Shown here in pieces: positions 51,862 to 60,330 of a stretch of 64,000 nt of DNA. This stretch comes from Pseudomonas sp. IAC-BECa141 (lineage in GTDB: Bacteria > Pseudomonadota > Gammaproteobacteria > Pseudomonadales > Pseudomonadaceae): contig NZ_CP065410.1 of the NCBI RefSeq assembly GCF_020544405.1, positions 1,116,001-1,180,000 of the forward strand. The letters run 5' to 3'. Position 1 is the first letter of the stretch, and each line of letters opens with the position of its first letter. Under the pieces are notes generated by a model. The model saw only the letters and a list, made by a program, of their open reading frames with translations. It was not told the DNA's origin and did not search any database. The position numbers were made by a program, and so were the translations under genes.

Positions 51862-53103
51862 CTAGCGGGCCGTGGCCAGCGCCGGTGCCGAAGTGGTGTG
51901 CCAGATCAGGACCTTGCTCACCCGGTTCTCTTCGGTTTCGAGAATCTCCAGGCGATAGCGGCCGATCTTCAGGCAGACCGCGCTTTCCGGGATGGTTTCC
52001 AGCGCCTCGGTCACCAGACCGTTGAGGGTCCGGGGGCCGTCGCTGGGCAGGTGCCAGCCCAGGCATTTGTTCAGTTCGCGGATCGACGCCGCCCCATCGA
52101 TCACCATGCGGCCATCGGCTTGCGGGTGGATGTGCGGGTTGTCGAGGCTGTGCTCGCTTTCAAATTCGCCGACGATCTCTTCGAGAATGTCTTCCAGGGT
52201 GACAATCCCCAGCACTTCGCCGTACTCGTCCACCACCATGCCCAGGCGCCGCTGCTGCTTGTGGAAGTTCAGCAGTTGCAGTTGCAGCGGGGTGCTTTCG
52301 GGAACGAAGTACGGCTCGTAACTGGCCGCCAGCAACGCTTCGCGGGTCAGGCTGCCGTTGTCGAGCAGGTGACGGATCTGCCGGGTATTGAGTACGGCTT
52401 CGACCTGATTGATATCGCTGTGAAACACCGGCAGGCGAGTGCGCCGGTTCTTGCGCAATTGCTCGATGATTTCTTCGAGCGGATCGTCGAGGTTGATGCC
52501 GTCGACATCGCTGCGCGGCACCAGAATGTCGTTGACCGTGATGTTGTCCAGCGCATGGATGCCTGAAATCGGATGCGGGCGTACCGGATGATCCGGATCG
52601 TCATGATGCTCGGTCGGCACATCGTCTTCGCTCTGTTGCACCATCTGGGCCTTGCGGATGAACGGGCGCATCAGCAAGCCACTGATGCGGCCGAGCAGCC
52701 AAGCAAGCGGGTAAACCCCCTTCAGCGGTACTGCCAGCAGCGTATTGCCAAACGACAACACCGCGTCGGGGTATCGTTGGGCGAGCGCGCGGGGGAAATA
52801 ATCGGCAAAGACCAACAGCAGGGCGCCGGCGCCAAGGCAAGCCGCCCAGGGGCCGTTTTCTTCACAGAGAAAGATTGCCAGCAGTGTGGCAAGAATGACG
52901 GCGAGGGCGCGGCACAGGGTATTGCAGAGGATCAGGCTGTCGAGCGGGAAGTTGAGCTTCGCCAGCGGCTTGTCGCTGGCGCGGGATGCGATGCGTTGCG
53001 CAAGCAGGTGCTGCTGCGCCGCTTCGACGGCGGTAAACAGCCCCGACCAGAGAATCAGCAGGACAAATACCGCGAGCATCGGCCCTATGGGCAAACCGTC
53101 CAT
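51862..53103 (-). CDS. CNNM/CorC-type membrane protein with CBS domains (HlyC/CorC family)
   Basis: 413 residues. The N-terminal DUF21 membrane domain (about 8-145) is followed by a CBS pair (HALDNITVNDILVPRSDVDGINLDDPLEEIIEQL; LGMVVDEYGEVLGIVTLEDILEEIVGEF) and a C-terminal CorC/HlyC domain (DGAASIRELNKCLGWHLPSDGPRTLNGLVTEAL). Such proteins are linked to Mg2+/Co2+ export or regulation. The neighbouring ccsA-like gene and ffh match the usual order. Ion specificity is not determined by the sequence. Confidence 0.9.
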   Translation of the reverse strand: MDGLPIGPMLAVFVLLILWSGLFTAVEAAQQHLLAQRIASRASDKPLAKLNFPLDSLILCNTLCRALAVILATLLAIFLCEENGPWAACLGAGALLLVFADYFPRALAQRYPDAVLSFGNTLLAVPLKGVYPLAWLLGRISGLLMRPFIRKAQMVQQSEDDVPTEHHDDPDHPVRPHPISGIHALDNITVNDILVPRSDVDGINLDDPLEEIIEQLRKNRRTRLPVFHSDINQVEAVLNTRQIRHLLDNGSLTREALLAASYEPYFVPESTPLQLQLLNFHKQQRRLGMVVDEYGEVLGIVTLEDILEEIVGEFESEHSLDNPHIHPQADGRMVIDGAASIRELNKCLGWHLPSDGPRTLNGLVTEALETIPESAVCLKIGRYRLEILETEENRVSKVLIWHTTSAPALATAR

Positions 53104-53115
53104 TTATACCGCCCG

Positions 53116-53928
53116 TCAGATGTGCAGGATGTATTCACGAACCAGTTTGCTGCCGAAATACGCGAGCATCAGCAGGCAGAAACCGGCGAGGGTCCAGCGG
53201 ATTGCCTTGTGGCCGCGCCAGCCGAGGCGGTTACGGCCCCAGAGCAGGACGCTGAACACGATCCAGGCCAGGCAGGCCAGCAGGGTTTTATGCACCAGGT
53301 GTTGCGCAAACAGATTCTCGACGAACAGCCAGCCGGAGATCAGCGACAGCGACAGCAATGTCCAGCCTGCCCAGAGGAAGCCGAACAGCAGGCTTTCCAT
53401 GGTTTGCAGTGGCGGGAAGTTCTTGATCAGCCCGGACGGATGTTTGTGCTTGAGCTGATGATCCTGCACCAGCAGCAACAAGGCTTGAAAAACCGCGATG
53501 GTGAACATGCCGTAGGCGAGGATCGACAACAGAATGTGCGCGAGGATGCCTGGCTCTTCATCAATGATCTGTACCGTGCCAGTCGGCGCGAACTGCGCCA
53601 GCAGCACCGTGATCGCACCCAGCGGGAACAGCAGCACCAGCAGGTTTTCCACTGGAATCCGCGAGCAGGCCAGCAGGGTCAGGGCGATGACAGCGGCGGC
53701 GATCAGGCTTGAGGCACTGAAGAAATCCAGGCCCAGACCGATCGGCGTCAATAAATGCGTGAGCAGGCTTGCGCTGTGGGCCAGCACGGCGAGGACGCCG
53801 AGCGAGACCAGCAGGCGCTTGTTGGCCTTGGCGCCAGTGGCCAGGCGGGTGCCCTGGTAGAGGGTCGCAGCGGCGTAGAGAAGTGCGGCGGCGAGGGTGG
53901 TCAGCAAACTCGGTGACAAGGGGAGCAT
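53116..53928 (-). CDS. CcsA/YpjD-like inner membrane protein (cytochrome c assembly family)
   Basis: 270 residues with eight or so membrane helices. It belongs to the cytochrome-c-assembly (CcsA/CcmC) superfamily: EEPGILAHILLSILAYGMFTIAVFQALLLLVQDHQLKHKHP includes the His residues typical of YpjD. The WWD-type haem-handling motif of true CcsA is not evident, so a role in haem lyase work is doubtful. I use the ATG at 53928 (MLPLSPSLLT); a longer frame to 53985 is open. It lies 12 bp upstream of the CNNM gene and is divergent from ffh. Confidence 0.85.
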   Translation of the reverse strand: MLPLSPSLLTTLAAALLYAAATLYQGTRLATGAKANKRLLVSLGVLAVLAHSASLLTHLLTPIGLGLDFFSASSLIAAAVIALTLLACSRIPVENLLVLLFPLGAITVLLAQFAPTGTVQIIDEEPGILAHILLSILAYGMFTIAVFQALLLLVQDHQLKHKHPSGLIKNFPPLQTMESLLFGFLWAGWTLLSLSLISGWLFVENLFAQHLVHKTLLACLAWIVFSVLLWGRNRLGWRGHKAIRWTLAGFCLLMLAYFGSKLVREYILHI

Positions 53929-54137
53929 AAATCCTGTTAGGCAAGCCCGAAAGGCGCTGAGTTTGGCATAGAACCGCCGTCGCACGAAAGACCGGCAAGC
54001 TGACAGCGAGGTGTCCGCCAGACGCAGTCTTCGCTATAATCCGCGACCTGCCCACGCCGCAGGCTCGCCGAGCACATGTTGATTCCGGTCTGGGCCGCCA
54101 TTATCCCGGTCTACACAGGGCCTGAAAGGATCGCGCA

Positions 54138-55514
54138 ATGTTTGAAAACTTAACCGACCGTCTCTCGCAGACGCTGCGCCATGTCACCGGCAAGGCGAAA
54201 CTGACCGAGGACAACATCAAAGACACCCTGCGCGAAGTGCGCATGGCGTTGCTCGAGGCTGACGTCGCCCTGCCGGTGGTCAAGGACTTCGTCAATTCGG
54301 TCAAGGAACGCGCTGTCGGCACCGAGGTGTCGCGCAGCCTGACGCCGGGCCAGGCGTTCGTGAAGATCGTCCAGGCCGAGCTCGAAACCCTGATGGGTGC
54401 GGCCAACGAAGACTTGAACCTGAGCGCCGTGCCGCCTGCCGTCATTCTGATGGCCGGTCTGCAGGGCGCGGGTAAAACCACCACCGCCGGCAAACTGGCG
54501 CGCTTCCTTAAAGAGCGCAAGAAGAAGTCGGTCATGGTCGTGTCGGCGGACATCTACCGTCCTGCTGCTATTAAACAGCTGGAAACCCTGGCCAACGACA
54601 TCGGCGTGACGTTCTTCCCGTCCGACCTGAGCCAGAAGCCGGTCGACATCGCCAACGCGGCTATTAAAGAAGCAAAGCTGAAATTCATCGACGTGGTCAT
54701 CGTCGACACCGCCGGTCGTCTGCACATCGATGAAGAGATGATGGGCGAGATCAAGGCGCTGCATGCCGCGATCAATCCGGTTGAAACCCTGTTCGTGGTC
54801 GACGCCATGACCGGTCAGGACGCGGCCAACACGGCCAAGGCCTTCGGTGATGCGCTGCCGCTGACCGGCGTGATCCTGACCAAGGTCGACGGTGATGCCC
54901 GTGGCGGTGCCGCGCTGTCCGTTCGCGCGATCACCGGCAAGCCGATCAAGTTCATCGGTATGGGCGAGAAGAGCGAAGCGCTCGATCCGTTCCACCCTGA
55001 GCGTATTGCTTCGCGGATCCTCGGCATGGGCGACGTGCTCAGCCTGATCGAACAGGCCGAAGCGACCCTCGACAAGGACAAGGCCGACAAGCTTGCTAAA
55101 AAGCTGAAGAAGGGCAAGGGCTTCGATCTCGAAGACTTCCGCGATCAGTTGCAACAGATGAAGAACATGGGCGGCCTCGGCGGGCTCATGGACAAACTGC
55201 CGAGCATCGGCGGCGTCAATCTCTCGCAAATGGGCAACGCCCAGAGCGCCGCAGAGAAGCAGTTCAAACAGATGGAAGCCATCATCAACTCCATGACCCC
55301 GGCCGAGCGCCGCGACCCTGAGCTGATCAGCGGTTCGCGCAAGCGTCGGATCGCCATGGGTTCCGGCACCCAGGTGCAGGACATCGGTCGCTTGATCAAG
55401 CAGCACAAGCAGATGCAGAAGATGATGAAGAAATTCTCCGCCAAGGGCGGAATGGCGAAAATGATGCGCGGCATGGGCGGTATGTTGCCCGGCGGCGGCA
55501 TGCCGAAAATGTAA
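54138..55514 (+). CDS. ffh: Signal recognition particle protein Ffh
   Basis: 458 residues. N domain (1-90), GTPase G domain with G1 GLQGAGKTT (107-115), VVSADIYRPAAIKQL, DTAGRLH and TKVDGDARGG, and the methionine-rich M domain (about 300-458, ending MAKMMRGMGGMLPGGGMPKM) that binds signal sequences and 4.5S RNA. It targets membrane proteins co-translationally with FtsY. TATAAT at 54035-54040 is a good -10 box; no clear -35 pairs with it. Confidence 0.97.
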   Translation: MFENLTDRLSQTLRHVTGKAKLTEDNIKDTLREVRMALLEADVALPVVKDFVNSVKERAVGTEVSRSLTPGQAFVKIVQAELETLMGAANEDLNLSAVPPAVILMAGLQGAGKTTTAGKLARFLKERKKKSVMVVSADIYRPAAIKQLETLANDIGVTFFPSDLSQKPVDIANAAIKEAKLKFIDVVIVDTAGRLHIDEEMMGEIKALHAAINPVETLFVVDAMTGQDAANTAKAFGDALPLTGVILTKVDGDARGGAALSVRAITGKPIKFIGMGEKSEALDPFHPERIASRILGMGDVLSLIEQAEATLDKDKADKLAKKLKKGKGFDLEDFRDQLQQMKNMGGLGGLMDKLPSIGGVNLSQMGNAQSAAEKQFKQMEAIINSMTPAERRDPELISGSRKRRIAMGSGTQVQDIGRLIKQHKQMQKMMKKFSAKGGMAKMMRGMGGMLPGGGMPKM

Positions 55515-55515
55515 G

Positions 55516-55597
55516 GTGTCCCGCCTCACCCATTCTGCTCACTTGTGGCGGCAACCGTCACTCGCCAAAAGTGAGCGAAATGGCTGAGACGGGACAC
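55516..55597. repeat. 82-bp imperfect palindrome directly after ffh
   Basis: Starting 1 bp after the ffh stop, five arms pair with their inverted partners: GTGTCCCG/CGGGACAC, CTCA/TGAG, CCATT/AATGG, GCTCACTT/AAGTGAGC and TGGCG/CGCCA, with single-base mismatches between, closing on a 12-base loop. About 30 base pairs in total, with no T tract. It could protect the 3' end of ffh mRNA, act as a weak terminator, or be a non-autonomous repeat. The symmetry is seen directly; the role is not known. Confidence 0.8.
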
Positions 55598-55748
55598 TGG
55601 ATTCTCGCCGGTCGTCGCGCCGGCGCAGACCCTGCAAGGACGCAGGATCAACAGCAAACCCGCACTCGGCGGGAGCTGACCGGCCGTTTTGAATGACGGC
55701 CCCATATGCAAATCTGCACGGCATGCCACAGGCGCCGGAAAAAGTCAT

Positions 55749-55776
55749 TTGCAAAAGTCCGGATATTCCTTAGAAT
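55749..55776 (+). promoter_or_regulatory. Sigma-70 promoter for rpsP-rimM-trmD-rplS
   Basis: TTGCAA (55749-55754), 16 bases, TAGAAT (55771-55776), about 73 bp before rpsP. It is the only strong promoter-like pair in the 334-bp ffh-rpsP gap. Between the palindrome and this promoter (55598-55748) I see only a small GC-rich hairpin and no gene. Confidence 0.6.
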
Positions 55777-55848
55777 ATGCGGCCTTTCGGGCACCCATGC
55801 CCGCTGTGCATTTAGATTTGCAGCACCGACTACAGGAACGATGTTCAC

Positions 55849-56100
55849 ATGCTAACAATCCGTCTTGCCCTTGGCGGCTCCAAAAAGCGCCCGTTTTACC
55901 ACCTGACCGTAACCGACTCCCGCAACCCGCGTGACGGTTCCCACAAAGAACAGGTTGGTTTCTTCAACCCTGTTGCCCGTGGTCAGGAAGTTCGTCTGTC
56001 CGTGAACCAAGAGCGCGTTGCCTACTGGCTGAGCGTTGGTGCACAGCCTTCTGAGCGTGTTGCTCAGTTGCTGAAGGAATCTGCCAAGGCTGCAGCCTGA
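55849..56100 (+). CDS. rpsP: 30S ribosomal protein S16
   Basis: 83 residues, complete: [45 protein letters not shown] is the canonical S16 N-terminus, and [24 protein letters not shown] the conserved rest. It helps assemble the 30S central and 5' domains. CAGGAACG lies 8 bp before the start. It is the first gene of the classical rpsP-rimM-trmD-rplS operon, with rimM 5 bp downstream. Confidence 0.98.
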   Translation: MLTIRLALGGSKKRPFYHLTVTDSRNPRDGSHKEQVGFFNPVARGQEVRLSVNQERVAYWLSVGAQPSERVAQLLKESAKAAA

Positions 56101-56105
56101 GCAGT

Positions 56106-56642
56106 ATGAGCGCGACGCCAGAAAAAGCTGATGACCTGATCGTTGTCGGCAAGATTTTTTCGGTTCACGGCGTTCGCGGCGAGGTGAAGGTCTTTTCCTT
56201 TACCGATCCGATTGAAAACCTGTTGAACTACCGCAACTGGACGCTTCGGCGCGAAGGCGTGGTAAAGCAGGTCGAGCTGGTCAGCGGTCGATCCACTCAA
56301 AAGGATCTGGTTGCCAAGCTCAAAGGCCTCGACGATCGTGATGAAGCCCGTCTTCTGAGCGGTTACGAGATTTGCATCTCACGAAGCCTTTTGCCCGACC
56401 TGACTGGCGACGAGTACTACTGGTACCAGTTGCAGGGTCTGAGTGTCATCAACCAGGACGAACAACTGTTCGGCAAGGTTGATCACCTGTTGGAGACCGG
56501 CGCGAACGATGTATTGGTGGTCAAGCCCTGCGTCGGCAGCCTGGATGATCGCGAGCGGTTGTTGCCCTATACGGAGCAATGCGTGCTGGCAATCGACCTG
56601 GAAGCAGGCGTGATGAGGGTGGAATGGGACGCGGACTTCTAA
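56106..56642 (+). CDS. rimM: 16S rRNA processing protein RimM
   Basis: 178 residues. N-terminal RimM barrel (DDLIVVGKIFSVHGVRGEVKVFSFTDPIENLLNYRNW) and a C-terminal PRC-barrel (YYWYQLQGLSVINQDEQLFGKVDHLLETGANDVLVVKP). It binds S19 and helps mature the 30S head. Both domains are complete. It lies between rpsP and trmD, each within 5 bp. Confidence 0.96.
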   Translation: MSATPEKADDLIVVGKIFSVHGVRGEVKVFSFTDPIENLLNYRNWTLRREGVVKQVELVSGRSTQKDLVAKLKGLDDRDEARLLSGYEICISRSLLPDLTGDEYYWYQLQGLSVINQDEQLFGKVDHLLETGANDVLVVKPCVGSLDDRERLLPYTEQCVLAIDLEAGVMRVEWDADF

Positions 56643-56645
56643 GCA

Positions 56646-57397
56646 ATGGCCAGCCTGCGCGTAGACGTCATTACGCTGTTCCCCGAGATGTTCTCGGCCA
56701 TCAGTGAGTACGGCATTACCAGTCGTGCGGTCAAACAGGGGCTGTTGCAGCTGACCTGTTGGAATCCGCGGGATTACACGACGGATCGGCATCACACTGT
56801 GGACGATCGCCCGTTTGGCGGTGGTCCGGGCATGGTGATGAAGATCAAGCCCCTGGAAGATGCTCTGGTTCAGGCCAAGGCAGCAGCCGGGGAGGCGGCG
56901 AAGGTGATTTACCTGTCCCCCAAGGCCGTCAACTGACTCAGTCGGCGGTACGCGAACTGGCGAAATCGGATGCATTGATCCTGATTGCCGGTCGCTATGA
57001 AGGCATTGACGAGCGTTTTATTGATGCTCATGTCGATGAAGAGTGGTCGATTGGTGACTATGTGTTGTCTGGCGGCGAGCTGCCGGCCATGGTCATGATC
57101 GATGCGGTTACACGACTGCTGCCCGGAGCTTTAGGGCATGCGGATTCCGCTGAGGAAGATTCCTTTACGGATGGTCTGCTGGATTGCCCGCACTACACCC
57201 GACCTGAGGTGTATGCGGATCAGCGTGTTCCCGACGTGTTGCTGAGTGGCAATCACGCGCATATCCGGCGTTGGCGTTTACAGCAGTCCCTCGGCAGGAC
57301 CTATGAACGACGCGCCGATCTTCTGGAAAGCCGCTCGCTTTCTGGAGAAGAGAAGAAGCTGCTCGAGGAATACATCCGCGAGCGGGACGATAGTTAA
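56646..57397 (+). pseudogene. trmD: trmD, tRNA (guanine-37-N1)-methyltransferase, with a one-base frameshift
   Basis: The first 92 residues ([29 protein letters not shown]... [23 protein letters not shown]... VIYLSP) are normal, then the frame breaks at the five-C run 56917-56921 and stops at 56936. The remaining sequence continues in another frame as [35 protein letters not shown]...[12 protein letters not shown] to 57397. One added C gives TCC CCC CAA and a 250-residue protein with the trefoil-knot motif GRYEGIDER. TrmD makes m1G37, prevents +1 frameshifting and is essential, so this is most likely a sequence error. Confidence 0.92.
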
Positions 57398-57442
57398 CAA
57401 CGTATCGATGGTAGATCAGACGATTTACCTTAGGAGCACAGC

Positions 57443-57793
57443 ATGACCAACAAAATCATCCTTGCACTCGAAGCAGAGCAGATGACCAAAGAAGTCCCTA
57501 CCTTTGCCCCAGGCGACACCATCGTCGTTCAGGTGAAAGTGAAGGAAGGCGATCGTTCCCGTCTGCAAGCGTTCGAAGGCGTTGTAATCGCCAAGCGTAA
57601 CCGCGGCGTGAACAGTGCGTTCACCGTTCGTAAAATCTCCAACGGTGTTGGCGTAGAACGTACTTTCCAGACCTACTCCCCGCAGATCGACAGCATGGCT
57701 GTCAAGCGTCGCGGTGACGTACGTAAAGCCAAGCTGTACTACCTGCGCGACCTGTCGGGTAAAGCAGCTCGCATCAAGGAAAAACTGGCTTAA
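57443..57793 (+). CDS. rplS: 50S ribosomal protein L19
   Basis: 116 residues: [60 protein letters not shown] is the L19 signature; C-terminus [25 protein letters not shown]. It sits at the 30S-50S interface. TTAGGAGCACAGC before the start is a strong ribosome binding site. It ends the rpsP operon and is followed by a clear terminator. Confidence 0.98.
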   Translation: MTNKIILALEAEQMTKEVPTFAPGDTIVVQVKVKEGDRSRLQAFEGVVIAKRNRGVNSAFTVRKISNGVGVERTFQTYSPQIDSMAVKRRGDVRKAKLYYLRDLSGKAARIKEKLA

Positions 57794-57814
57794 GTCCAGC
57801 TTCCGATGCAGAAG

Positions 57815-57839
57815 AAAGCAGCCTACGGGCTGCTTTTTT
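57815..57839 (+). terminator. Terminator of the rpsP-rplS operon
   Basis: AAAGCAGCC, loop TAC, GGGCTGCTTT, ending in TTTTTT; about 22 bp after the rplS stop. Confidence 0.94.
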
Positions 57840-57883
57840 GTTGCCCGCAATTTATCCACAGCATTCCGTTTCAGGCCTGACCC

Positions 57884-58297
57884 ATGACCCCTCGCGAGCA
57901 AGAAATCGAACGCCGCACCGAACTCTCGGTGACCCGCGTGACCAAGGCGGTTTTCCCGCCGACCACCAATCACCACAACACCCTGTTCGGTGGCACCGCG
58001 CTGGCCTGGATGGACGAAGTGTCGTTCATCACTGCCACGCGCTTCTGCCGTTTGCCGCTGGTGACCGTGTCGACCGATCGCATCGACTTCAATCACGCGA
58101 TTCCGGCGGGTTCCATCGTCGAACTGGTTGGACGGGTGATCAAGGTCGGCAACACCAGTCTCAAGGTCGAGGTGGAAGTGTTCGTGGAAAGCATGAGCTG
58201 CGACGGGCGTGAGAAAGCGATTCACGGGCAGTTCAGCTTTGTCGCCATCGATGATGACAAGCGTCCGGTGCCCGTGCTGCCAGGTTTCGCGGCCTGA
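57884..58297 (+). CDS. Acyl-CoA thioesterase, hotdog fold (YciA/ACOT type)
   Basis: 137 residues. The hotdog helix and active site follow PPTTNHHNTLFGGTALAWMDEVSFITATRFC, with the conserved asparagine and aspartate (N-H-x-N-T-L-F-G-G; MDE), and STDRIDFNHAIPAGSIVELVGRV. Enzymes of this type release free CoA from a broad set of acyl-CoAs in the cytoplasm. No signal peptide. It lies after the rpsP-operon terminator with its own start; a REP pair follows. Confidence 0.88.
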   Translation: MTPREQEIERRTELSVTRVTKAVFPPTTNHHNTLFGGTALAWMDEVSFITATRFCRLPLVTVSTDRIDFNHAIPAGSIVELVGRVIKVGNTSLKVEVEVFVESMSCDGREKAIHGQFSFVAIDDDKRPVPVLPGFAA

Positions 58298-58317
58298 TCC
58301 TGCACCGAGCCGAAGCA

Positions 58318-58405
58318 TTCGCGGGCAAGCCCGCTCCTACAGTGTCGGTGCCGAGCACAACCTCAGCGGACCAAACAAAACCTGTGGGAACGGGCTTGCC
58401 CGCGA
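58318..58405. repeat. Inverted pair of REP elements after the thioesterase gene
   Basis: TTCGCGGGCAAGCCCGCTCCTACAG and CCTGTGGGAACGGGCTTGCCCGCGA are inverted copies of a second REP subtype (GCGGGCAAGCCCGC core), about 40 bp apart, in the gap between two convergent genes. Confidence 0.82.
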
Positions 58406-58414
58406 TCCGGTCTG

Positions 58415-60223
58415 TCAGGCGCTGACACTCTCCGGCTGAATCAGCGCCAGCAACGTCCACCCTGGCCCCGGCTTCAGCACGGTTTCCGGCGACACGACAT
58501 GCACCCAGCCACTGTCATCGCGCATGAACAGCACCGTCGCACGATTGCCATGCAACGCCTGGTAATCCTCCCAGCCAAACCCATCCGTCAACGTTGTGCT
58601 GTACAACTCGGCCCCTTGGCCCATCTGGCTGGCCAACTTCGCGTAGGTGAACGCCTCGCTACCCAGTTGATTGCCGCGATGCTCAAGACTTGCGCGATGT
58701 TTGTCGCTGCGCCGGCTCTCCTGCCCGCTGGCGAGTCCGAACAGACGTTGATGGCCGAAGTCATGGCGAAAGCGCATGGCCGCCAGCGTATTGAGTTCGC
58801 CCGACGGTGACAGCGCCAGCAAATGCCCCAGTCCGACCAGGTCCAGATGCGCATCGGCATGCTGCGAGGCCGGATTGCCGAAGTAGGTCGGCAAGCCATC
58901 CATGCGCGCCGCCCGGATGTTTTCCCAGCTCGAATCCGTCAGCAGCACCCGGCTGCCCAACTGCTGTAGCGATTTGCCAAGCAGGCGCGCAGGGCCGTTC
59001 GCCCCGACGATAAGAAAGCCGCTCGGCGCAGGCTCCGCAACCTTTAACAGGCGCGCCAAGGGTCGGGCAGTCGCACTTTGCAGCACAACGGTGCCGATAA
59101 TCACGGCGAAGGTCAGCGGCACCAGCAACAGCGCGCCTTCATGGCCCGCTTCATCCAGGCGAATCGCAAAGATCGCCGAGACCGCCGCGGCGACGATACC
59201 GCGCGGGGCAATCCAGCACAGCAATGCACGTTCACGCCAGCTCAAGCTGGAGCCGGCGGTACTCAGCATTACATTCAAAGGCCGGGCGATCAGCTGGATG
59301 ACCAGCAGCAGAATCAATACCAGCGGCCCGAGGCCGATCAGCGCATTCAGATCCAGGCGTGCCGCCAGCAGAATGAACAGCCCGGAAATCAGCAGCACGC
59401 TGAGATTTTCCTTGAAGTGCAGAATATGCCGCACATCCACACCCTTCATATTGGCCAGCCACATGCCCATCAGCGTTACCGCCAGCAGTCCCGATTCGTG
59501 CATCACCTCGTTGGCTGCAATGAAGATCCCCAGCACCGCCGCCAACGACGCGAGGTTGTGCAGGTATTCCGGTAGCCACTGACGACGGATGATGGTGCCC
59601 AGCAGCCAGCCGCCGGCCACACCGAACAGACTTCCGCACAGAATCACTCCGCCGAAGGTCAACAGGCTCTGCTTGAGACCTTGGCCCTCGGCACTGGCGA
59701 TGATGAAGCTGTAGACCACCACCGCGAGCAGCGCCCCGATCGGGTCGATCACAATCCCTTCCCAGCGCAGGATGTTGGCGATCGATGCCTTGGGACGTAC
59801 CACGCGCAGCATGGGCACGATCACGGTCGGGCCGGTGACCAGGGTCAGGCTGCCGAACAGGATGGCGAGCAGCCAGTCGAAGCCCAGCAGCCAGTGAGTC
59901 GCGACCGCAATCACTGTCCAGGTCGAGAGCGCTCCGATTGTGACCAGGCGATGCACGACGCTGCCGATCTCGCGCCACTCCGACAGGTGCAGGGTCAGGC
60001 TGCCTTCAAACAGAATCAGCGCCACCGCCAGCGACACCAGAGGCATCAGCAACGGACCGAACATTTCCTGCGGGTCGAGCCAGCCCAGCACGGGGCCTGC
60101 CAGGATGCCGGTCAGCAGCAGAAACAGAATCGCCGGCAGCTTCAGGCGCCAGGCGAGCCATTGACAGCCCAGCGCGGCGGCACCGATACCGCCGAAAGCC
60201 AACAGAATTTGCTGCTCGTTCAT
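58415..60223 (-). CDS. Monovalent cation:proton antiporter (CPA1/YjcE-like) with a C-terminal regulatory domain
   Basis: 602 residues. About 12 membrane helices form the Na+/H+ exchanger domain (1-390; FEGSLTLHLSEW, LVTGPTVIVPML, WIAPRGIVAAAVSAIF). The soluble C-terminal 200 residues begin GFLIVGANGPARLLGKSLQQLGSRVLLTDSS, a Rossmann TrkA-N-like module that may bind nucleotide, with a further domain after it. It probably exchanges Na+ or K+ for protons at the inner membrane; specificity is not clear. It is divergent from xerD. Confidence 0.88.
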   Translation of the reverse strand: MNEQQILLAFGGIGAAALGCQWLAWRLKLPAILFLLLTGILAGPVLGWLDPQEMFGPLLMPLVSLAVALILFEGSLTLHLSEWREIGSVVHRLVTIGALSTWTVIAVATHWLLGFDWLLAILFGSLTLVTGPTVIVPMLRVVRPKASIANILRWEGIVIDPIGALLAVVVYSFIIASAEGQGLKQSLLTFGGVILCGSLFGVAGGWLLGTIIRRQWLPEYLHNLASLAAVLGIFIAANEVMHESGLLAVTLMGMWLANMKGVDVRHILHFKENLSVLLISGLFILLAARLDLNALIGLGPLVLILLLVIQLIARPLNVMLSTAGSSLSWRERALLCWIAPRGIVAAAVSAIFAIRLDEAGHEGALLLVPLTFAVIIGTVVLQSATARPLARLLKVAEPAPSGFLIVGANGPARLLGKSLQQLGSRVLLTDSSWENIRAARMDGLPTYFGNPASQHADAHLDLVGLGHLLALSPSGELNTLAAMRFRHDFGHQRLFGLASGQESRRSDKHRASLEHRGNQLGSEAFTYAKLASQMGQGAELYSTTLTDGFGWEDYQALHGNRATVLFMRDDSGWVHVVSPETVLKPGPGWTLLALIQPESVSA

Positions 60224-60330
60224 TGAAGCTCCCTGTTCCTTGAAATAGCGGGCTATGAAAGACTAGCGGCCATTTCAACCGTTCACTCTTTATTTGCGCG
60301 CAGTGCCAAGCCTGCGTGACTTGAGCGCCC

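Noticed and set aside
56646..57397. Programmed frameshifting in trmD
   Set aside because: No stimulatory pseudoknot or conserved slippery heptamer was evident, I know of no such case for trmD, and the identical lesion in nagB favours sequence error.
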